Source: a virus. Taken from it: a stretch of 47,828 nt of DNA. The translations under genes and the position numbers were made by a program. The notes beneath the pieces are model-generated. The model had not been told where the DNA came from, did no database searches, and was given only the letters and a program-made list of their open reading frames with translations. This document shows, one piece after another, positions 16,682 to 24,019 of the stretch (its first letter is position 1; each line of letters opens with the position of its first letter). The stretch spans positions 1 through 47,828 of IMG/VR virus record IMGVR_UViG_3300044798_000079; one strand, 5' to 3'.

Positions 16682-18013
16682 TTATGTTTGAACTTCAGAC
16701 TCTTTCTTCTTCTTCAACTGCTCAAGAAGAATCTTTTCGGCCTGTTGATCCTTTCCGTTGATCGGAGGGGCCCCGATTTCCTGCATGTTCATTGGGGTAA
16801 GGTATTCATCCCCATCATCAATCTTTTCCATATTCTCCAAATCTCGGATGTCATTCGCCGAGAGCCACCCCCACTGCCTGCCGGCGGTATAATAAGCCGT
16901 TCTGGTGGCCGTATCGCCTCTTAAAAGGCCCTCTACGCGGTGTTCTACGGAGATATTATCCTCAATAACTAATTTTGCCTGAATTGCCTGCTCAATTCTC
17001 ACCAACCAGGGCCTCAAGGTATAGATGACAAACTCCAGGGACTGTTGCTCAATGTTATTGTTGGTCGAGCGCTCCAAGTCAAAGATCATGTGGGGAGGAA
17101 TGTTGAACCACCGAGCTATTTCTGAAACCTGAAATTTTCTTGATTCCAGGAATTGAGCATCCCGTGCTTGTACCGACACGGGATTAAACTTCATTCCCTG
17201 TCCAATTATCCCAATGAGTTGTGATTTGCTAACTCCGCCATACATTCCATACCAGTCTGCCCTGATCGCATCCCTCTCATCTTTTCCTACTATGCCAGGC
17301 ACTTCCAAGAATCCAGAAGGAGTGGCATTGTTGGAGAAAAATCTTGAAGAGTATTCCTCATAGGCAAGGCCACAGGCAATTCCTTCCCTGGCCAAGGAGA
17401 TAATGGAGTAGCCCATCAGACCATTGAACCCAATGCCCGCAATATGTAGGATTTCCCATGGCGGAAAGTTCACGGTTTGTCCATTTTGAGCCAAACTATA
17501 CTCATAAACCAATAATCCATTAGGATCTGGACGCTTAACCTTCATTCGAGACGGATCAAGAGGCCAAATGGCTGATACCTGCCCCATCAAGTTTTGTGGA
17601 ATGTGAGCATAGCAGTTACCCCACAGGAGAAGGTGAGCCATGAGAGCTTCCCACATTTGCACCCGGGTCTGCTCTGGATTGGGACGATGATGAAGGATGG
17701 GATAAAGGGGATGATTGGTTGCCCTAACCTTCCCTTTTTGGGTCTCCCGATAGACATGAAGGGGCAAAGAGGCCACAGTCTCACTGATTTTCCTCACCGC
17801 CGCAAAGACTGGAGAAAATTTCAGCGCCGTATTCTCATTGACCTCTACTCCCGCCGCTGTCGTGTAGCCTGGCCTTGAAAACCAAAAATCGTCCCAGTCA
17901 TTCGGGCGAGGCAATTTGCTTGCTCTATACTCCTGAACAATATTGGCTCCAACTTCAGAAGAAGACCTTTTTAAAATCTGAATTAAATCGTTGAAATGGT
18001 CATCAGGCCGCAA
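16682..18013 (-). CDS. Portal protein (HK97 family)
   Basis: 443 residues. Typical features: ALKFSPVFAAVRKISETVASLPLHVYRE, HPLYPILHHRPNPEQT, LLLWGNCYAHI, PWEILHIAGIGFNGLMGYS and FNIPPHMIFDLERSTNNNIEQQSLEFVIYTLRPWL. It forms the dodecameric vertex channel for DNA. It overlaps the end of the terminase gene by 11 bp. Confidence 0.95.
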   Translation of the reverse strand: MRPDDHFNDLIQILKRSSSEVGANIVQEYRASKLPRPNDWDDFWFSRPGYTTAAGVEVNENTALKFSPVFAAVRKISETVASLPLHVYRETQKGKVRATNHPLYPILHHRPNPEQTRVQMWEALMAHLLLWGNCYAHIPQNLMGQVSAIWPLDPSRMKVKRPDPNGLLVYEYSLAQNGQTVNFPPWEILHIAGIGFNGLMGYSIISLAREGIACGLAYEEYSSRFFSNNATPSGFLEVPGIVGKDERDAIRADWYGMYGGVSKSQLIGIIGQGMKFNPVSVQARDAQFLESRKFQVSEIARWFNIPPHMIFDLERSTNNNIEQQSLEFVIYTLRPWLVRIEQAIQAKLVIEDNISVEHRVEGLLRGDTATRTAYYTAGRQWGWLSANDIRDLENMEKIDDGDEYLTPMNMQEIGAPPINGKDQQAEKILLEQLKKKKESEVQT

Positions 18014-19919
18014 TTCTCACCTCAATTCCAATTTGTTTACCGCAAGTTTGGCAAGATACCAGTGATTCCGTGTCATGATGACACCGCTCGCATTCAATCC
18101 CACTCTTCAAACTCATGGGTTTAATTTCTTCTTTAATAGTTTCAGTCTTAACTTCATCCTGACCAAGAGACGAAATACTTCCCGGCTGATAGACAAACTT
18201 TTCCAATTCGGGATGCCTCATAAGACGATCATAGGCCATGATTGCTGCGGTAATTCCATCAATTCGGCTGTTGGATTTCAATTTTTCCGGCCTTATTTGC
18301 TCAACATGATTCGTTGATACCCTCAATGCGTCGAGTTGAGCACGGAGTACTGGATTCCCCCCATGACGAATCTTTCCATTAATGATCTTTGTTAAAAATT
18401 CATTCATCGGGGGATTGTAATATTGGTATCCAGTTTGGTTAAATTTGACCATTACAAGGCCTTCTTTCTCCAAATCGAGGGCTAACTGAGCGGCAAACTG
18501 TGGATCAAAAGAAATTTCAGAAAAGTTATATGTCTCACGAAGCTCAAGGATTTTGGCTTTGACGTAACCATAATCAATGACTTTCCCTGGAATACTTTCA
18601 ATTAATCCTCTTTTAATCCAAACGTCATAAGGGAGATGATCGCGTTGAATTCGCTTTTCCATACCTTCTTCAGGAAGCCAAAAATGGGGAATAATATCAA
18701 TTGTTCCATCACCATTTAGAGGAGAGAAGATAAGAACAAAGGCCGTAAGATCAATACTGCTACTTAAATCTAAACCTCCATAGGCTGGTCTTTTCGAAAG
18801 AGTCTCGATGAGAAGAGGCACCCCGCATTTATCCCATTCGCTAAGAGAGACCCACTTCGTCTCCTGAGAAGTCCATTGACAAAGCCTCAATCGCTTAAAA
18901 ACATTCTCAGCTGCCGGAGTTTCTTTGGCATCCCTAAAATCTTCTCTCATCTTTTCCATATCGAGAATAGTACCCAGAGATGGATTCGCAAGTTTCCAAT
19001 TCTCTTCATCTTCCCAATTTAATTCTTCGGGAACGGAATAGATAATTGGAAGAAAAGTAGGATCGATTTCTGGGTTTGCTTTCACTTTAAGGGCTTTTTG
19101 ATGGACTTCATAGCAAATAGAAGTTCTATCCCAGCCGCTTGTAGTTAAGAAAATATGTAAATATTGCTGCCGTGCTGCTCCACTTCCTTGTGTTAGAATA
19201 TCGTATAAATCCCGGCCCTGTTGGGTATGGAGTTCATCGAAAACCAACGTACTAATATTTCGACCATGCTGAGATCCACTATCCTTACTAACCACCTCCA
19301 AGAATCCGCCCTCTACCACATAAGATATTTTTTTCTGGCTAACTAGAACTTTGAGATATTTTGGAAGATTCCTGTTTTGCCTAACCATTTTCTCGGCTGC
19401 TTCGAAGCATTTCTTGGCTTGTCCCCGGTCCTTAGCGGCCAAAATTACCTCTGGGGAACCTTCACCATCTGCAAGAAGACAAAAAAGACAAAGACCAGCC
19501 GCAAGTTCAGTTTTCCCATTCTTCTTCCCGATCTCAAGATAAGCTTTCTTGTATTGCCGTAAACCATCAGATTTCAAAGTTCCAAATAATTTATCAATAA
19601 AATCAATCTGCCAATCTATCCATTGCCATTTCTTTCCCTTCCATCGACGATCCTCTGTATGGGTAATAAATTTGCCAAAGAACTCCTTCACAAGATCAGC
19701 ACCGATAAGTTCCCGGCCTGTTTTCTTTAAAAAGGCATCCTTATCTCTCTTTTTGGGCCAATCAAATTTCTTAAACCCCCGGGGAGTTCTATCAATCTTC
19801 TCACCACGGAGATGCTGCCCAGCCTGCTTCTTCGTATATCCGGGAAGGCCTATTTGGCGGATTACTTCACGAGTCTTTCGCTTACGTCCACGAGTTTCAA
19901 TTTTTATAGGTTCATCCAT
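18003..19919 (-). CDS. Terminase large subunit
   Basis: 638 residues from the ATG at 19919. An in-frame upstream start at 20015 would add 32 hydrophobic residues of low plausibility. Walker A-like GKKNGKT is at about residue 131; Walker B VFDE (STLVFDELH) is at about 226. The nuclease begins at YGGLDLSS (Asp near 384). It cuts and pumps DNA into the prohead. The C-terminus bears an unusual CxxC...CxxC zinc-ribbon-like tail (CERCHHDTESLVSCQTCGK). No separate small subunit is clear. The HNH gene upstream suggests a cos-type packaging strategy. Confidence 0.95.
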   Translation of the reverse strand: MDEPIKIETRGRKRKTREVIRQIGLPGYTKKQAGQHLRGEKIDRTPRGFKKFDWPKKRDKDAFLKKTGRELIGADLVKEFFGKFITHTEDRRWKGKKWQWIDWQIDFIDKLFGTLKSDGLRQYKKAYLEIGKKNGKTELAAGLCLFCLLADGEGSPEVILAAKDRGQAKKCFEAAEKMVRQNRNLPKYLKVLVSQKKISYVVEGGFLEVVSKDSGSQHGRNISTLVFDELHTQQGRDLYDILTQGSGAARQQYLHIFLTTSGWDRTSICYEVHQKALKVKANPEIDPTFLPIIYSVPEELNWEDEENWKLANPSLGTILDMEKMREDFRDAKETPAAENVFKRLRLCQWTSQETKWVSLSEWDKCGVPLLIETLSKRPAYGGLDLSSSIDLTAFVLIFSPLNGDGTIDIIPHFWLPEEGMEKRIQRDHLPYDVWIKRGLIESIPGKVIDYGYVKAKILELRETYNFSEISFDPQFAAQLALDLEKEGLVMVKFNQTGYQYYNPPMNEFLTKIINGKIRHGGNPVLRAQLDALRVSTNHVEQIRPEKLKSNSRIDGITAAIMAYDRLMRHPELEKFVYQPGSISSLGQDEVKTETIKEEIKPMSLKSGIECERCHHDTESLVSCQTCGKQIGIEVRIAA

Positions 19920-20101
19920 ATTCTCACTAAATGATTCTTTATAAATACCTAAGATTATTATCTTTAAAATAAAAACTTGCGCCTTGCTGGCCAGCCGATA
20001 TAATACAAACGACACTCAAGGATTTATATCCCCCCTACCCTACACTTTAATTGGACCACATCACTTAAATTGAAGTAGTTGAAGTGACCTATCTAAAGCA
20101 A

Positions 20102-20974
20102 TCACTGACATATCTCACATGGCACGGCAGGGATAAGGGCTATCTTCCCCATCAAATCACATTGCCAGATGATATCCCTCATCCTTGTCATAGACTTATG
20201 TAAAAATATATTGTTATTTTTTTTCTCAATTTCGTTATCCATTTCTACAATCCTTTGATAGTCTTCTGGATACTCACTCTTCATTAATTCATATTCATCA
20301 TCATGTTGTAATGGACACATGATACAGGATGACCTAGCAGGATCGGGCCAACCAAGAGAGCGGATAAGGAATAGACATTGATAACGAGAGAAATTCATAT
20401 CAATCAAAGGATAATGATTCGATATCCAATCAAGATTTGATTGTTTCTGCCTTTGACTTTCGTCTGTTGAAATGCCTATCCAACTCTTAGCCCTTTTAAC
20501 CCCGATTGAACGCAGGTATTGACGCATGAGTGCAACCTTCCATGTCCCACTGCACATCGTGTAGAGCCGTTGGATATTACCATCTTCTGTTTTTTTAAAA
20601 GCAGGGATAACAATCATCCCAGATTCATTGAACAATTTATTGTCGGGTGTATTGAGCGTTTTAAAATCAACTCCAACTTTATTACATGCCGGAATCAATA
20701 CCCTTCGAGCATAATCAAGCGTTCCGTGCTTTTCGTAACCAGTATCAACCATAAGAACTAAATCTGGCTTTGGTAATTCTCCCTTATATACCATCGCAAT
20801 CATGGCTGTTGATTGAACACCTCCACCGCAAGAGAGGACATTGAATTCCTTAACTCCGTCCATTCTAATTCGTTGTTTATCTTTGTTGCTGCAAGCACGA
20901 GAGCAATAATTAACAATAGATCTCTCCGTGTTAAATTCTTTAGAGCATTCTGGATTTAGGCATATTTTTTTCAT
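20102..20974 (-). CDS. PAPS-reductase-like PP-loop ATP pyrophosphatase with N-terminal zinc finger
   Basis: 290 residues from the ATG at 20974. The N-terminus (CLNPECSKEF ... YCSRACSNKD) is a four-Cys finger. Then comes the PP-loop SCGGGVQSTAM and the family pattern MVDTGYEKHGT. Later cysteines (SSCIMCP; CEICQ at the end) may bind a metal. Such proteins are frequent in phages and activate a substrate by adenylation. A sulfur-transfer or DNA/RNA-modification role, by analogy with DndC, is possible but unproven. It overlaps the HNH gene start-to-stop and precedes the terminase. Confidence 0.8.
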   Translation of the reverse strand: MKKICLNPECSKEFNTERSIVNYCSRACSNKDKQRIRMDGVKEFNVLSCGGGVQSTAMIAMVYKGELPKPDLVLMVDTGYEKHGTLDYARRVLIPACNKVGVDFKTLNTPDNKLFNESGMIVIPAFKKTEDGNIQRLYTMCSGTWKVALMRQYLRSIGVKRAKSWIGISTDESQRQKQSNLDWISNHYPLIDMNFSRYQCLFLIRSLGWPDPARSSCIMCPLQHDDEYELMKSEYPEDYQRIVEMDNEIEKKNNNIFLHKSMTRMRDIIWQCDLMGKIALIPAVPCEICQ

Positions 20975-21305
20975 CTGGTTCAATTAAATCCTGGTGAAAA
21001 TTAGGTGTATGACATGAAGCGCACACACCCTCGCCATTGTTTAGATCGATGTTCTTCCAGTTATTATCTTTGTGATGTGCTACTGTTGCGGGGGTGAGAA
21101 TTCCTTTTCTTAAACAGGACTGACACAGGGGATCACGATGTAGAATTGCTTCTCTCCAACGCTTGTGACCATTGGATAGATAGTGCTTTTGCTGTTCCTT
21201 TTCTTCAGGTATGTAGAGTCTAATATGCTTGGGTCTATGGGTAGGACACCACTTTCCTTCGGTGAGTAGTTCAGGACAACGAGGTGAAGCACATTGCTTA
21301 TACAA
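20940..21305 (-). CDS. HNH endonuclease (packaging-associated)
   Basis: 121 residues. The ββα-metal core reads CQSCLRKGILTPATVAHHKDNNW ... NGEGVCASCHTPNFH, with the HH pair and two CxxC metal knuckles. An extra N-terminal finger (C-x4-C ... CPTH) is present. The only full-length start is TTG at 21305. HNH proteins next to the large terminase act with it in cutting at cos in HK97-like phages, which fits here. Confidence 0.88.
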   Translation of the reverse strand: MYKQCASPRCPELLTEGKWCPTHRPKHIRLYIPEEKEQQKHYLSNGHKRWREAILHRDPLCQSCLRKGILTPATVAHHKDNNWKNIDLNNGEGVCASCHTPNFHQDLIEPDEKNMPKSRML

Positions 21306-21369
21306 TCATAATACCACGCTTTATCTAAAGTTTAGTATTTCTAAACAAAGAATATGATATAGAAGTACC

Positions 21370-21396
21370 GTTATATTAAACAGAAAATAATGTCAA
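21370..21396 (-). promoter_or_regulatory. Possible promoter upstream of the packaging/late genes
   Basis: On the minus strand TTGACA (21396-21391) is followed after 15 bp by TATAAC (21375-21370). The spacing is short of the optimum. A small hairpin GTTTAG-TATTT-CTAAAC (21330-21346) lies between it and the HNH start. The 155-bp gap before the HNH gene is otherwise empty. Confidence 0.3.
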
Positions 21397-21460
21397 GGTA
21401 GGAATCAACGGATAGGATGGTTGTAGATGGGAATAAAAGGGAATAGAAAGGAAAGATTGA

Positions 21461-21649
21461 CTAATTTTTATTTTTGTTTCGTGTTCTCATCCAATTATCA
21501 ATTTCGGAAGGATCTGCGGCAGGCTTATTCTTGGGCAATCTAACAATAGGAAGGTGATGTTTTGTCGCATAATACTGGGCCTGTTTATCGGAACAACCGA
21601 TATAATTACCTATTTCTTTCCAACCATAAAGCCAGCCGCTTTCTGTCAT
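21461..21649 (-). CDS. Small winged-HTH protein (excisionase / Nu1-like DNA binder)
   Basis: 62 residues: a Y/G-W-KEIGNYIGCSDKQAQYY HTH followed by a LPIVRLPKNKPAADPSEIDNWM wing, the MerR/excisionase helix-turn-helix pattern also used by the DNA-binding domain of lambda-type small terminases. It is directly upstream of the HNH and terminase genes, so a small-terminase-like cos binder is possible. An excisionase is the alternative. The site AAGGAGGACC precedes the ATG. Confidence 0.7.
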   Translation of the reverse strand: MTESGWLYGWKEIGNYIGCSDKQAQYYATKHHLPIVRLPKNKPAADPSEIDNWMRTRNKNKN

Positions 21650-21667
21650 TGGTCCTCCTTAAAAAGT

Positions 21668-21779
21668 GCGGGGTACAGATGGGCCACGCTATCCATCACT
21701 GTTCTCAGCAAGACTTTAGCTTCTGATATTTTAGAACTTGGGTAAATGATTCCAAGGAATCAAACACTTGCGACCCCGC
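21668..21779. repeat. Inverted-repeat intergenic region (possible cos or regulatory site)
   Basis: A 130-bp gap holds GCGGGGT (21668-21674) matched by ACCCCGC (21773-21779), plus a local dyad TGATTCC-AA-GGAATCA (21747-21762). The location just upstream of the small DNA-binding gene and the packaging genes makes it a reasonable cos candidate. Nothing shows cutting directly. Confidence 0.4.
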
Positions 21780-21782
21780 TTA

Positions 21783-21983
21783 TTATTTTCTTTTAGATGA
21801 TTCCTTTCTTAGGGCATTGTTAATACAATATTTTATATATTCATATTCTTCTGTGTTCATATTTTTTTTTAATATGCACATTAAAGATATTATCGGAAGC
21901 ATTTTATCGACAAATTTCAACATTCTTTTTTCATCCGAGGGAGTGATAAAAATACCGTTTAGAATAATTTGATCTTCGGGCAT
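21783..21983 (-). CDS. Small hypothetical protein
   Basis: 66 residues, helical, beginning MPEDQIILNGIFITPSDEKRM. The ribosome site AAAGGATAATC supports the start. It follows TIGR array A in the same direction. No family is recognised. Confidence 0.6.
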   Translation of the reverse strand: MPEDQIILNGIFITPSDEKRMLKFVDKMLPIISLMCILKKNMNTEEYEYIKYCINNALRKESSKRK

Positions 21984-22048
21984 TGATTATCCTTTCATGA
22001 GTAGAGGTTTAACCTAATCCACCCCCAAAGGTATAATATGTTAAGTTA

Positions 22049-22156
22049 CGCATGTTGACCCTGGGTTTCAAATGGGAACTCGCTCGCACAACCCGACTGG
22101 GTTTCAGTTCAACCTTCGCTCGCACCTATACCTTGGGTTTCATGGGGGTAATCGCT
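22049..22156 (-). repeat. TIGR array A: three 36-bp guide-RNA units
   Basis: Exactly 108 bp = 3 x 36. Read on the minus strand each unit is AGCGA - 9 variable - TGAAACCCA - 9 variable - TGCG, where TGCG|AGCGA joins consecutive units. Variable pairs in order: TTACCCCCA/AGGTATAGG, AGGTTGAAC/GTCGGGTTG, GTTCCCATT/GGGTCAACA. The conserved blocks are perfect in all three units apart from the outer edges, while the 9-mers are unrelated. This is the two-spacer architecture of TIGR arrays, whose RNAs are 36 nt. It starts 8 bp after the stop of the coiled-coil gene and is probably on the same transcript as array B and the tas gene. That these are guide RNAs is inferred from the architecture and the adjacent Tas-like gene. 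Confidence 0.88.
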
Positions 22157-22164
22157 TTATCCCA

Positions 22165-22815
22165 TTACAACGTAGCAGAACGTTGTATCGTGTTATTATG
22201 TTTATCAAATAGCTTCCTGATGCTGGTAACTGTTTGAGCTGTTACCTTGAGCTTTTCGATCTGCTCATTGAGTTCATTGATCTTTTTCATGGCTACCCGT
22301 AGAGCTTCTTTCGTCTTGTCATGTGTTGCCTTTTCATGTTCATACATGGCCTTCCAGTCGGTAATTTCCCTTTTTACCTTTGGCGTTTTCCGGTACTTCT
22401 CGATAATGGTCTCCATGTTTTTTCTCGACATTGGTGTTTTATGTGCAGCAGCCTCATGTTGAATTTCAGAAATAACTTTGTCAACCTTCATCCCTCCGCA
22501 CACCCTATCAATCTTTGCTACCATTCCTACTCCATATTCGATGGCATAAGTGGGGAACTTAGAAAATGCCCTTACATTTTCTCGATATGTTCCTTCCCGA
22601 ATAGTAAACCGATCTTCAAGGTAAGCCCAGAATGAGGACTTTTTGTAATGTGGATTTTCCTTGTAGCGGTAGCTTGTTCTCAAATATTCAAGGCATTCGT
22701 ACATTTCCTTCTGATGTTCCCTTGATAGAATGTGCAACTTCTCAATCTTGGTTTCGAGTTCTGTGATACTTACACCATCATACTTTGTTACTTTTTTTTC
22801 TTCTTGCTTTTCCAT
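22165..22815 (-). CDS. Coiled-coil protein encoded between the two TIGR arrays
   Basis: 216 residues. The N-terminal half has a helix-rich domain with SFWAYLEDRFTIREGTYRENVRAFSKFP, loosely like the HTH-type segment (EEYCKERWDLKRQRAYELIGA) of the plus-strand gene at 29126. Residues about 145-200 form a long charged coiled coil. A strong ribosome site (GAGGAGAACTC) follows the end of array B, and the stop is 8 bp before array A. Position makes it a candidate accessory of the TIGR locus, or simply a phage DNA-binding protein into whose flanks arrays were placed. No family is recognised with certainty. Confidence 0.75.
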   Translation of the reverse strand: MEKQEEKKVTKYDGVSITELETKIEKLHILSREHQKEMYECLEYLRTSYRYKENPHYKKSSFWAYLEDRFTIREGTYRENVRAFSKFPTYAIEYGVGMVAKIDRVCGGMKVDKVISEIQHEAAAHKTPMSRKNMETIIEKYRKTPKVKREITDWKAMYEHEKATHDKTKEALRVAMKKINELNEQIEKLKVTAQTVTSIRKLFDKHNNTIQRSATL

Positions 22816-22842
22816 TTGAGTTCTCCTCTCTTATTTTAAGTT

Positions 22843-23130
22843 CGCAAACTCATCATGGGTTTCATCTTTTCTCTCGCTCGCATCCCAATACTGGGTTTCA
22901 AACGTGGAGTCGCTCGCAGAATTTATTTAGGTTTCACGTCAACTTTCGCTCGCATTCTTTTATTGGGTTTCAAGAAGTCCGTCGCTCGCACACGTTCTTT
23001 GGATTTCAGCATTTCAATCGCTCATCTTTTACGGCCTCGCCTCAATATTGGGAGGGGACGCAAGGCGGTAATGGGTTTTATGGGCCTCCTCGCTCGCATT
23101 ATTCACCTGGATTTTAAACGGTTTTTCGCT
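22843..23130 (-). repeat. TIGR array B: eight 36-bp units, one degenerate
   Basis: 288 bp = 8 x 36 in strict register. From the 5' end (minus strand) units 1-2 (23130-23059) have loops TAAAATCCA and TAAAACCCA and lie inside the tas coding region. Unit 3 (23058-23023) is degenerate but exactly 36 bp, with TGAGGCGAG at the loop position; it contains the tas stop codon. Units 4-8 (23022-22843) have the edge TGCGAGCGA and the loop TGAAACCCA, with single changes in two loops. Variable pairs: AAAACCGTT/GGTGAATAA, GGAGGCCCA/TTACCGCCT, then TTGAAATGC/AAGAACGTG, CGGACTTCT/ATAAAAGAA, AAGTTGACG/AATAAATTC, CTCCACGTT/GTATTGGGA, GAGAAAAGA/TGATGAGTT. The geometry is edge 9, spacer 9, loop 9, spacer 9. Confidence 0.9.
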
Positions 23131-23973
23131 CTCTTCCTCCCAGTAAAAAGGCTGAATTATATTGGTATGTCCCATCAATGCTCCCGCATAGGGCTCTGAT
23201 ACTGGCTTCCCATCAAGAGTCCTTGCCACTGTCCACCAATGAGCAAGAAATATTTTAACCACTTCATTCTTTGCCGCATTATGGACATGACCCTTTGACC
23301 ATTCAGGATGATTCTTTGCATGCTTTGCCTTTCTCAAAAGAAGCAGGGCTTTATACGGATGATCATCTTGTTGCCTATTGAATTGATCTCCGATATGAAA
23401 ACCCAATGTTCTGCCAACTGTTGACCAATTAGACAAAACACCCTTTTTTCGCTTCGGCATAACGCCATCGATTGTATGCCTTCCCATATAAGCCCACCAT
23501 TTCGATATTGTTGGGAAGTCCTTATATTCGAGGCGATGCACCAAAAGACCCTCTTTTGCTACCTTCTTACAATCAACACAAGCCAATGTCTTTATTGTTT
23601 TCCCTGTTTCGGTTTGCTTTTCTTTTTTCTCCAATTTCCCTCCGCAATCTTTACAGACAGGGATAAATCGATAATAAAACAGGATGATCATCTGGGCCGC
23701 TATGAACGGGCCAATCCCTGATATTTTCTTTGCCCAGGTTTCCCATACATCCCACTGTTTCAATTCTTTTTCGATCTCTCTGGTAATCCGTCCCTTTACT
23801 GTTTCCAATCCTTCCGTCTTATCTTGTCCCTTTAAAAGTGTATCAAATTCCTCATTCCTTTCTTCCCCTGGCAGAGATTGAAGTCTCTGTTTCGTTGATG
23901 CAATTAATTGGGTTATACCTGCATACGTTCTCACCAGAAAATTCAAATACTTGATCCCTGCTTCGTTTGTCAT
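23029..23973 (-). CDS. tasA: Tas-like protein (TasA type; IS110/Nop-related, no nuclease)
   Basis: 314 residues, ribosome site AAAGGAGGAG 6 bases before the ATG. Residues 1-80 are a long helical segment. KISGIGPFIAAQMI (83-96) and DFPTISKWWAYMGR (152-165) are the helix-hairpin elements of the C-terminal domain of IS110-type transposases, which is structurally close to the Nop domain. A zinc-ribbon insert (Cys107, 110, 132, 135) separates them. Residues 175-255 continue as the basic helical core (SNWSTVGRTLGFHIGDQFNR; HVHNAAKNEVVKIFLAHWW). There is no DEDD/RuvC or HNH domain. With two 36-bp dual-spacer arrays alongside, the best reading is the guide-RNA-binding Tas protein of a TIGR system, TasA type. 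The last 33 residues (282-314) are translated from array units 1-3. An IS110 transposase is the likely automatic annotation but lacks catalytic domain and element ends. Confidence 0.82.
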   Translation of the reverse strand: MTNEAGIKYLNFLVRTYAGITQLIASTKQRLQSLPGEERNEEFDTLLKGQDKTEGLETVKGRITREIEKELKQWDVWETWAKKISGIGPFIAAQMIILFYYRFIPVCKDCGGKLEKKEKQTETGKTIKTLACVDCKKVAKEGLLVHRLEYKDFPTISKWWAYMGRHTIDGVMPKRKKGVLSNWSTVGRTLGFHIGDQFNRQQDDHPYKALLLLRKAKHAKNHPEWSKGHVHNAAKNEVVKIFLAHWWTVARTLDGKPVSEPYAGALMGHTNIIQPFYWEEESEKPFKIQVNNASEEAHKTHYRLASPPNIEARP

Positions 23974-24019
23974 CTCGACTCCTCCTTTATTTGGTTAGTT
24001 GTTTGGATTACCTTCTTTT

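Noticed and set aside
22843-23130. CRISPR array
   Set aside because: Two different conserved blocks alternate with 9-base variable parts, period 36. No long repeat, no about 30-base spacer, no cas gene or leader.
22052-23199. Open frames with 12-residue periodicity (LGF...AR repeats) on the plus strand over the arrays
   Set aside because: A 36-bp period keeps all frames in register, so repeat-like ORFs arise automatically. They run against the operon, lack ribosome sites, and the conserved blocks are nucleotide-level with unrelated spacers.
23029-23973. IS110-family insertion sequence
   Set aside because: No catalytic DEDD domain, no element ends or target duplication visible, and the gene lies in an operon with arrays typical of TIGR-Tas.
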